A stretch of 64,000 nt of DNA from Bacteroidales bacterium. Its GTDB lineage: Bacteria > Bacteroidota > Bacteroidia > Bacteroidales > FEN-979. Shown here piece by piece: positions 58,386 through 64,000 of this stretch (within the stretch, counting starts at the first letter, position 1; each line of letters opens with the position of its first letter). The position numbers and the translations under genes are program-made. The notes beneath the pieces are model-generated. The model saw only the letters and a list, made by a program, of their open reading frames with translations. It was not told where the DNA came from and searched no databases. The DNA lies in contig JALNZC010000003.1 of assembly GCA_023229525.1 (NCBI GenBank), positions 1 through 64,000 of the forward strand, written 5' to 3'.

Positions 58386-58970
58386 ATGACATTTGAGGAG
58401 ATAAAAGAAAAATTAGCGCATAAGCGTGTGGGGATTGCCGGATGTGGTGGTCTGGGTTCGAATTGTGCCGTTGCATTGGCGCGGGTTGGAATTGGGACAT
58501 TGGTTATTGTGGATTTTGATGTAATCAGTGAAAGTAATCTCAACCGGCAGTATTTTTTCTTTGACCAGATCGGATTGAAAAAAGTTCTTGCCCTGAAGGA
58601 AAATATTGGCAGGATCAATCCCATGGTTAAAGTTTATTCCAGTGATGTAAAGCTGGTCCCGGATAATATCGCATTGCTGTTTAACGGATGTGACGTGATT
58701 GTTGAAGCCTTCGACCAATCGGATCAGAAAGAAATGTTCATAGAAACGGTGCTCGCTGATCTTCCATCCATACCACTTGTCATCGGATTGGGAATGGCAG
58801 GATGGGGGCGGAATGAATCCATCCATTGCCGTAAAATTGATAATCTTTATATTTGCGGAGACGAGGTTTCGGAAATCGGCCCGGATATGCCCCCCATCGC
58901 TCCACGGGTAGGAATGGTGTCGAATATGCAAGCCAATGTGGTACTGGAGATTTTGCTGGGAATTCAGTAG
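58386..58970 (+). CDS. ThiF/MoeB-like adenylyltransferase (short form)
   Basis: 194 residues. The nucleotide-binding GIAGCGGLGSNCAVALAR is at residues 17-34, then VIVDFDVISESNLNRQYFF with the conserved Asp and Arg of E1-like enzymes. The two C-x2-C zinc pairs of MoeB/ThiF are absent; a single GDEVSEIGPDMPPIAPR loop replaces them. It activates the C-terminal Gly of a sulfur carrier, here most likely the one encoded at 59087. It is divergent from the AOR, so the pair may serve sulfur transfer to the tungsten pterin. A thiazole role is the alternative. Confidence 0.85.
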   Translation: MTFEEIKEKLAHKRVGIAGCGGLGSNCAVALARVGIGTLVIVDFDVISESNLNRQYFFFDQIGLKKVLALKENIGRINPMVKVYSSDVKLVPDNIALLFNGCDVIVEAFDQSDQKEMFIETVLADLPSIPLVIGLGMAGWGRNESIHCRKIDNLYICGDEVSEIGPDMPPIAPRVGMVSNMQANVVLEILLGIQ

Positions 58971-58971
58971 A

Positions 58972-59073
58972 ACCGGATACAGGATGAAAGGTCGCTTCGC
59001 TCCCGGTGCTGGATGCTGGATAGAAGGTCGCTTCGCTCCCGATCCTGGATGCTGGATACTGGATACTGGATAA
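58972..59073. repeat. Heptamer array with two TCGCTTCGCTC modules
   Basis: CAGGATG, CTGGATG and CTGGATA units broken by GGTCGCTTCGCTCCCG twice. It separates the ThiF-like gene from the sulfur carrier gene inside a two-gene unit. Confidence 0.94.
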
Positions 59074-59086
59074 AATGGAGGAAATT

Positions 59087-59290
59087 ATGAAGATTAATTT
59101 AAATAATACATTTGAGGTTTTTTCTCCGGAGTCGATGACGGTTTCGGAATTGCTGAAGGTCAAAAATTTTACTTTCAGGATGCTGATCATTAAAATCAAT
59201 GGGAGTCTGGTAAAAAAAACCGAATATGAAACAACCCGGATTTCCGATGGAGACGAAGTTCATGTGTTGCATCTTATTTCCGGCGGATAA
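59087..59290 (+). CDS. ThiS/MoaD-like sulfur carrier protein
   Basis: 67 residues from MKINLNNTFEVFSPESMTVS (an ATG at 59075 adds four). The ubiquitin-like fold ends in DGDEVHVLHLISGG with the C-terminal Gly-Gly that is adenylated and thiocarboxylated. The neighbour at 58386 is the probable activating enzyme. A MoaE large subunit is not in the window, so whether it serves molybdopterin synthase, tungsten pterin or thiamine is not fixed; the AOR next door favours the pterin. Confidence 0.82.
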   Translation: MKINLNNTFEVFSPESMTVSELLKVKNFTFRMLIIKINGSLVKKTEYETTRISDGDEVHVLHLISGG

Positions 59291-59327
59291 CCGGCATCGA
59301 TTTTGGGCATAATCCCCGGCTTGACCT

Positions 59328-60626
59328 TTAAATTACTTCTGCAACGACAAAATTGCTCCCGCCGACAAACACCAGGTCCTTGCTAAATGCCGCCTTTCTC
59401 GCCGCTTCATAAGCGGCTTTTACCGAAGGATAAACCAAACCGTGCAGGCCGGCACGGATAGCTGATTTCTCAAGCGTTTCAGCGACAAGTCCTCGGGGTA
59501 TGTCAGGTTTGCAGTAATAGTAAGTAGCATCCTTTGGCAGTATTTTCAGAATTGGAGCCAGATGTTTGTCATTCACCATACCAATGACAAAGTGCAGATG
59601 ATCAAAAGGTGTTGCTGCGATCTGAGCGACGACTTCTTTCAATCCACCTTCGTTGTGACCTGTGTCGCAAATAGTCAATGGGTCTAGCCCTATAATCTGC
59701 CAGCGACCGGCCAGTCCCGTTTTTCTGATTACATTCTTGATACCCGTCCGGATTATAGCTGGTGATAGATCAAATCCCAGGGAATTCAACCCTTCGCAAA
59801 CACCCATTACCGTAATAATGTTTTTTCGCTGGTAGTTCCCAGTTAACGGTGAATGAAGGTTGGGAAGATAAGGGGTTCCCATTCGCGTAATGTCGAGGAC
59901 AAGGCGTCTGCTTTTATCACGACCTTCTGCATGCGTATTGACAGCGGTAAACAGCGCATCCGCAAAAAAAACAGGTGAATTGCATGATTGGGCCTTGTGC
60001 CGGAATACCTCCTCGGTATCAGATTGGGTTTCGCCAATCACGACCGGTATATCGGTTTTGATGATCCCCGCCTTTTCTGTCGCGATCTTTTCCAGCGTAT
60101 TCCCGAGAAACTGCATGTGGTCGAAGCTGATATTGGTAATAACGGAAAGCACGGGAGTAATAATATTTGTGGAATCAAGCCGCCCACCTAACCCTGCTTC
60201 AATCACAGCCACATCCACATCCCTGTCCCGGAAATACTGAAAGGCCATGCCAACGGTAAGTTCAAAGAAAGAGGGCTGGATCTTTTCGAACTTTTTCCGG
60301 TACTTCCCAATAAAACTGGTGACATACTGTTTATCAATCATCCGGCCATCTACCCTGATGCGTTCCCTGAAATCCTTCAGGTGGGGGGAAGTATATAATC
60401 CGGTTCGCACGCCGCTGGTCTGAAGGATTGATGCCAGCATGTGAGATACGGACCCTTTGCCATTCGTCCCGGTAACATGAATGGTTTTAAAGGAATGGTG
60501 CGGGTTTCCCAGCAAGTCACAAAGCGCAATGGTGTTATTAAGATCAGCTTTGTATGCCGAAGCGCCTACCCTGTGATACATCGGTAACTGGGCAAAAAGA
60601 TAATCGATCGTTTGCAGATAGGTCAT
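59328..60626 (-). CDS. folC: Bifunctional dihydrofolate/folylpolyglutamate synthase
   Basis: 432 residues. P-loop HVTGTNGKGSVSHMLASIL at residues 50-68, TSPHLKDFRERIRVDG, FFELTVGMAFQYF, VIEAGLGGRLDSTNII and CDTGHNEGGLKE are FolC landmarks of the Mur-ligase fold. It adds glutamate to dihydropteroate and folate. Start ATG overlaps the stop of the upstream DUF1640-like gene (ATGA). Together with folK at 30264 it indicates de novo folate synthesis. Confidence 0.94.
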   Translation of the reverse strand: MTYLQTIDYLFAQLPMYHRVGASAYKADLNNTIALCDLLGNPHHSFKTIHVTGTNGKGSVSHMLASILQTSGVRTGLYTSPHLKDFRERIRVDGRMIDKQYVTSFIGKYRKKFEKIQPSFFELTVGMAFQYFRDRDVDVAVIEAGLGGRLDSTNIITPVLSVITNISFDHMQFLGNTLEKIATEKAGIIKTDIPVVIGETQSDTEEVFRHKAQSCNSPVFFADALFTAVNTHAEGRDKSRRLVLDITRMGTPYLPNLHSPLTGNYQRKNIITVMGVCEGLNSLGFDLSPAIIRTGIKNVIRKTGLAGRWQIIGLDPLTICDTGHNEGGLKEVVAQIAATPFDHLHFVIGMVNDKHLAPILKILPKDATYYYCKPDIPRGLVAETLEKSAIRAGLHGLVYPSVKAAYEAARKAAFSKDLVFVGGSNFVVAEVI

Positions 60627-60937
60627 TTAAGAAACAGCGCCAGGATACCGACCATAATACCAGTTTGGCCTGCCCAGAAAATGAACATCCACTTTATGAT
60701 TTCGGACTTGGTCTTTTCGATTTTTACTTCCAGTTTAGCGACTTCATTCATGAGATCCGCTTTGGTTGCCATAATATCCGCTTTGGTTGCCAGGCCGCTA
60801 ACCTCCCCTTCAACCTGCAGGGTAATTTTCTGTTCAACATATTCTACCAATGTTTTTGCTTCTACCTCCCCGATCTTGGATCTGAGGATATTGTATAAAT
60901 CCAATGTTGTGACTGACATATCCTGTTTTTTTTTCAT
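60623..60937 (-). CDS. DUF1640-like coiled-coil membrane protein
   Basis: 104 residues, more probably starting at MSVTTLDLYNILRSKIGEVE. A coiled coil (ATKADIMATKADLMNEVAKL) leads to one C-terminal membrane helix (MFIFWAGQTGIMVGILALFL). This matches the small CCDC90/DUF1640-like family, of unknown function in bacteria. It overlaps folC by ATGA and lies 57 bases after anmK. A frameshifted paralog precedes anmK at 62290. Confidence 0.75.
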   Translation of the reverse strand: MKKKQDMSVTTLDLYNILRSKIGEVEAKTLVEYVEQKITLQVEGEVSGLATKADIMATKADLMNEVAKLEVKIEKTKSEIIKWMFIFWAGQTGIMVGILALFLK

Positions 60938-60994
60938 TGTGATATGTGCTTTATCCGATGATGGGTGAAAAGGTAATACAAAAATACGACAATT

Positions 60995-62290
60995 TTATGA
61001 ACAGGGGGGGAAATAAACAGACCCTCCGGAGTTGTCGGAAACTGCACCGGTAACCGATCGGAGACAATTGACTTCATTGCGCCATCGCAACACACCCAGG
61101 AATCCAAAGATCAGCGCTTCCTTATAATTGATGGTATCTTTGTCAGGAATAATGATCTCCCACCCGGTATGGTGACGGATCCTTTCAACCAAGTACCCAT
61201 TAAAAGCGCCTCCTCCCGTAACCAGTAATTTATTAACCGGAATTCTGTCCACAATTAATTTTCCGGATGATTTATCCGCCAGTTTCATCCCAGTATTAAT
61301 TACCTCATCCCCCGTCCCCTTCTCCTTAAGGAGAAGGGGTGCAGGGGTTGAGGTGCTCAGGGTTAAATTACCCGTCCCTTGGGTTAATTCCGGCAATCGA
61401 CCCGATATTGCCCTTGAAATTTGATAAGCTGCATGTTCACACCAGGTGGCCAATAAATCGTACAATTTATTGGCCGGAATTGTTGACGTAAGAGATGAAA
61501 GAGATGAAAGTGTGAGGGAGTTATTGAAATCAACTCCCGGGACAAAATCGTTCATCAGCGGCCAGATATGGGCATTTACCCATTCCTTTCCCAGTGACTT
61601 TGGCGGTGGTTGGGAATAAAAAGACAAGGTATTAAGCGCTTTTAAAAGTCCAGGGAGTATTGTGCCCTGACGGGCAAACAAACCATCCCGGTCGTAATGT
61701 TCACCCAGTTTTACAGCAATTGCATTGAGTACGATATTTACCGGGCATATATCAAAAGCGATCCGATTTCCGTCCTTCTCAAATGAGACATTGGCGAAAC
61801 CGCCCAGATTGAGGCAGTATTCATAATCTGCAAATAATGACCGGTCACCCATCGGGACCAATGGCGCACCCTGTCCGCCAAGGGCAACATCGAGCGACCG
61901 GAAATCGCATACTACGGGACATCCGGTTTCTGCTGCAATGGCCGAACCGCGTCCGATCTGGGCGGTGAGTTTCACTTCCGGCTGATGAAAGACAGTGTGT
62001 CCGTGCGAAGCAATGAAATCCGGACGGATCTGGTATCGATCCATGAATTCCCGGGTCAACCGGCCCAGCAGGTGGCCATATTCAATATCTGTCGCAACAA
62101 ATTCGAAGGCTGAACCCCTTTCAACATTCGACAGTCGATTACGCCAGTGTTCTGTATAGGGAATGGTTTCTGCCTGAATGATCCGGTAATTCCAGGAGTT
62201 TCCTTTTTTCCAGAAAGTGCAATAGGCGATATCGAGCCCATCCAGGCTAGTTCCCGACATCAATCCGATTACAGTGTATGATACAGCCAT
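60995..62290 (-). CDS. anmK: Anhydro-N-acetylmuramic acid kinase with a palindrome-encoded insertion
   Basis: 432 residues from MAVSYTVIGLMSGTSLDGLD at 62290; the frame upstream belongs to a decayed gene. ATP-binding and sugar landmarks: GLMSGTSLDGLD, SHGHTVFHQPE, VVCDFRSLDVALGGQGAPLV, LNLGGFANVSF and LLVTGGGAFNGYL. It recycles cell-wall anhydroMurNAc. Residues encoded by 61309-61356 (STSTPAPLLLKEKGTGDE) are not part of the family and derive from a CTCCTTAAGGAG palindrome. Usual length is about 360-370, and a second loop near SLTLSSLSSLTS also looks expanded. The series murF, relic, anmK, DUF1640-like, folC is on one strand. Confidence 0.92.
   Translation of the reverse strand: MAVSYTVIGLMSGTSLDGLDIAYCTFWKKGNSWNYRIIQAETIPYTEHWRNRLSNVERGSAFEFVATDIEYGHLLGRLTREFMDRYQIRPDFIASHGHTVFHQPEVKLTAQIGRGSAIAAETGCPVVCDFRSLDVALGGQGAPLVPMGDRSLFADYEYCLNLGGFANVSFEKDGNRIAFDICPVNIVLNAIAVKLGEHYDRDGLFARQGTILPGLLKALNTLSFYSQPPPKSLGKEWVNAHIWPLMNDFVPGVDFNNSLTLSSLSSLTSTIPANKLYDLLATWCEHAAYQISRAISGRLPELTQGTGNLTLSTSTPAPLLLKEKGTGDEVINTGMKLADKSSGKLIVDRIPVNKLLVTGGGAFNGYLVERIRHHTGWEIIIPDKDTINYKEALIFGFLGVLRWRNEVNCLRSVTGAVSDNSGGSVYFPPCS
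61309..61356. repeat. CTCCTTAAGGAG palindromic repeat inside anmK
   Basis: CTTCTCCTTAAGGAGAAGG then GGTGCAGGGGTTGAGG, the same element as at 37816. In frame with anmK and open. Confidence 0.88.
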
Positions 62291-62493
62291 TACTTTAAAA
62301 ACAGAACCAACAAGGCAATATTTAACTGATTTGGCCAATCCAGAAAATGAACATCCACTTGATCATATCCGCTTTTACAGACTGAAGGTCACTTTTCGAT
62401 GCCAGAAAATCTTTGCGTTCTTCGAGTTTCTGATCCACGTTTGCCTCAACAAATTCAACCAAATTCTTTGCCTCCAATTCTTCGATTTTTATT
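62290..62493 (-). pseudogene. Frameshifted DUF1640-like paralog
   Basis: The first part reads KIEELEAKNLVEFVEANVDQ, then a coiled coil and IKWMFIFWIGQ, aligning with the intact gene at 60623-60937 (KIGEVEAKTLVEYVEQKI and IKWMFIFWAGQ). A one-base shift then gives a stop after GQIS; the other frame continues as IALLVLFLK and ends TAATG, overlapping the anmK start. The N-terminal 20 residues are missing because the frame runs into the murF stop. It is a decayed duplicate that was once translationally coupled to anmK. Confidence 0.7.
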
Positions 62494-63787
62494 AAAGAGC
62501 ATCAACCACTTTTTCCAGTTTTATCCCCCGAGATCCCTTGATCAGGATCGTGGAATTTGTCAACCGGTGATGTTCAAGCCATACCCTGGCCAGTTCGCTG
62601 TCGTGGAAGCAGATGTTCTCAAGTTGTGTATTTAACCGGGTAAAAACCGGCCCGACAAGGAAGACCTGTTGAAAGGCATACTTGTCCAGCAATTCGAGGA
62701 TACGAATATGTTCTTCATCTGATTCTTCGCCCAGTTCCAACATGTCGCCGAGCAATACAACCTTATCGGACCAAGTGGATTCGGCAAAGGTGGCAAGGGC
62801 AGCTGTCATACTGGTGGGATTGGCATTATATGCATCCAGGATCAACCGGTTCCGGGATGTCCGGGCGACCTGGGAACGGTTATTAGCAGGACGGTAATTC
62901 TCCAGCGCTTCTTTGATCATTTTCGGGTTGACTCCGAAATACTGACCAATGCAAGCTGTAGCAAGCATATTCGGAACATTATATTTGCCGTATAGTTGCG
63001 ATTGGATTTCAACCGGATGATGATCCTGGAAAACCAGGTCCATAGTGATAAAGGGCCGGGCGTTTATATTTTTCACGCTGAGACCGTCCGGACCGGTACC
63101 ATAAATGATTCGTTCCAATCCCAGAGACTGTTCCATAAGGAGGGAATCATCACCATGAACGAAGACCTTTTTCCTGTTTCCAAGTAAATAACGGTACAAC
63201 TCTGTTTTAGCGCTGATCACCCCACTAAAGCCACCGAATCCTTCAAGGTGTGCCCTTCCGATATTGGTGATTATCCCATAATCGGGAAGCGCAAGATGAC
63301 AAAGAAAATCAATTTCCCCCCGATGATTGGCGCCCATTTCGATTATCGCAATTTCAGTATCGGGGCAAAGCTGAAGCAGGGTAAGAGGTACTCCGATATG
63401 GTTGTTCAGGTTCCCTTGGGTCGCGAGGGTCCGGTACTTTTTTGATAATACCGCATAAATCAATTCTTTGGTCGTTGTCTTCCCATTGGTACCGGTGATA
63501 GCGATAACCGGAATACCTGATTTCATGCGGTGCAGACGGGCCAGGTCTTGAAGGGTTGTTAATACATTGTCGACAAGCAGAATCCTGGCGTCAACGGCAA
63601 CTTCCGGTTCATCGGCGATGGCATAGGAAGCGCCAAGTTGCAGTGCCTGAGCTGCAAATTCATTGCCGTTGAAAGAGTCGCCCCGGAGGGCAAAAAACAA
63701 AGAACCGGGTTGAATATGGCGGGTATCGGTTGAAACCAATGGATGTTCAAGAAAAATTTGATAGATATTTTCAAGTATGGTAAACAT
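62492..63787 (-). CDS. murF: UDP-N-acetylmuramoyl-tripeptide--D-alanyl-D-alanine ligase
   Basis: 431 residues from MFTILENIYQIFLEHPLVST at 63787. STDTRHIQPGSLFFALRGDS is the UDP-binding domain; the P-loop is AITGTNGKTTTKELIYAVL; NLNNHIGVPLTLLQL and EMGANHRGEI bind Mg; LDAYNANPTSMTAAL is in the C-terminal domain. It adds D-Ala-D-Ala in peptidoglycan precursor synthesis. Other dcw-cluster genes are not adjacent, as is common for murF in this phylum. It has a terminator-like hairpin upstream that isolates it from the next gene. Confidence 0.95.
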   Translation of the reverse strand: MFTILENIYQIFLEHPLVSTDTRHIQPGSLFFALRGDSFNGNEFAAQALQLGASYAIADEPEVAVDARILLVDNVLTTLQDLARLHRMKSGIPVIAITGTNGKTTTKELIYAVLSKKYRTLATQGNLNNHIGVPLTLLQLCPDTEIAIIEMGANHRGEIDFLCHLALPDYGIITNIGRAHLEGFGGFSGVISAKTELYRYLLGNRKKVFVHGDDSLLMEQSLGLERIIYGTGPDGLSVKNINARPFITMDLVFQDHHPVEIQSQLYGKYNVPNMLATACIGQYFGVNPKMIKEALENYRPANNRSQVARTSRNRLILDAYNANPTSMTAALATFAESTWSDKVVLLGDMLELGEESDEEHIRILELLDKYAFQQVFLVGPVFTRLNTQLENICFHDSELARVWLEHHRLTNSTILIKGSRGIKLEKVVDAL

Positions 63788-63816
63788 GTCCCGGAAATTC
63801 TCTTGCAAAATAAACA

Positions 63817-63849
63817 AAAAACCCCACTTCGCAAGCGAAATGGGGTTTG
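63817..63849 (-). terminator. Terminator between the GldK/GldJ-like gene and murF
   Basis: A near-perfect stem AAACCCCATTTCGC / GCGAAGTGGGGTTT with a 3-4 base loop, followed on the minus strand by TTTGTTTATTTTG. It ends the upstream gene 17 bases after its stop codon. Confidence 0.8.
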
Positions 63850-63865
63850 AATCTTTCAGGGATCA

Positions 63866-64000
63866 TTATTTTCCGGCGATGGCTCCGCCAACACGGGTCA
63901 TGGCGCAACGGAAACCGATGGCATCTGAAGCGTCGTTCTCATCCAGATAACGACGTGTTCCCGGGCTTAGGTAGTAGGCGGGATCTTTCCAGTTACCCCC
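63866..64000 (-). CDS. Gliding/T9SS lipoprotein GldK/GldJ-like (partial, C-terminal end)
   Basis: Only the last 44 codons are in the window. They read GGNWKDPAYYLSPGTRRYLD, then a segment ending AIGFRCAMTRVGGAIAGK. This is the C-terminal block of the formylglycine-generating-enzyme-like fold in the gliding lipoproteins GldK (PorK) and GldJ, where RGGSW...SPGTRR and IGFRCAM are conserved. GldK forms the periplasmic ring of the type IX secretion system that would export the protein at 40850. GldK and GldJ cannot be separated from this fragment. The start lies beyond 64000. Confidence 0.75.
   Translation of the reverse strand, partial: GGNWKDPAYYLSPGTRRYLDENDASDAIGFRCAMTRVGGAIAGK

Noticed and set aside
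58780..59199. Minus-strand frame spanning the ThiF-like and carrier genes
   Set aside because: It is antisense to two recognisable genes and open mainly because the array between them has no stops.

Overview
The window looks like a chromosome segment from an anaerobic, probably uncultured, Bacteroidales-type Bacteroidota. The evidence is promoters of the form TTTG-N19-21-TAnnTTTG, an UpxY-type antiterminator, a type IX secretion cargo protein with a C-terminal sorting domain, a GldK/GldJ-like lipoprotein end, a large TonB receptor, NifJ, and paired GlsA/GlsB-like acyltransferases. Fermentative metabolism is indicated by NifJ, a methylmalonyl/propionyl-CoA carboxyltransferase with its biotin carrier, and a tungsten-type aldehyde:ferredoxin oxidoreductase.

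Layout. 0-2.4 kb is a graveyard of IS4 and IS5 transposase relics, a broken nucleotidyltransferase and a broken ATPase. 2.5-7.2 kb is an island of small two-gene modules (MNT/HEPN, AbiEii-like plus partner, MntA/HepT, a second AbiEii-like plus partner) around a coiled-coil protein. 7.2-10.5 kb holds a nucleotide-sugar dehydrogenase, a winged-helix regulator and UpxY. 10.8-34.4 kb is housekeeping: carboxyltransferase, EngB, lipid acyltransferases, S20, MutS2, NifJ, a DHOD-like protein, SppA, deoxynucleoside kinase, FolK, an OmpA/TPR outer-membrane protein and a TrmH-like methylase. 34.8-45.3 kb has MutS, tRNA-Gly, tRNA-Leu, a TonB receptor and a 1468-residue secreted protein. 45.4-53.6 kb is a single-strand molybdate/tungstate uptake and pterin cofactor cluster (ModE-like, WtpA, a SUOX-like protein, WtpB, WtpC, MoeA, MoaA, MoaC, MOSC-MogA). 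After pruA, an AOR and a ThiF-like/MoaD-like pair follow, then a folC/anmK/murF group and the end of a GldK/GldJ-like gene.

The most unusual property is the repeat content. About 20 sites carry arrays of a 7-bp unit (CAGGATA/CTGGATG and close variants, or the complement), often broken by a TCGCTTCGCTC module. Seven is coprime to three, so every frame on a strand reads the same stop-free heptapeptide (SIQYPAS or ILYPVSC on one strand, GYRIQDT or GYWMLDA on the other). Arrays sit in frame inside EngB, a GlsA-like acyltransferase (two), MutS2 (three) and MutS. Other dispersed palindromes sit in frame in MoeA, AnmK and the same acyltransferase. Arrays also form the ends of folK and moaC and lie directly upstream of several -7 promoter elements. 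Many other intergenic gaps carry unrelated arrays that also have a 7- or 8-bp period, including a G-quadruplex-type GGGTTAC array between trmH and mutS. This resembles Rickettsia palindromic elements or cyanobacterial heptamer repeats in behaviour, but the sequence family is one I do not recognise.
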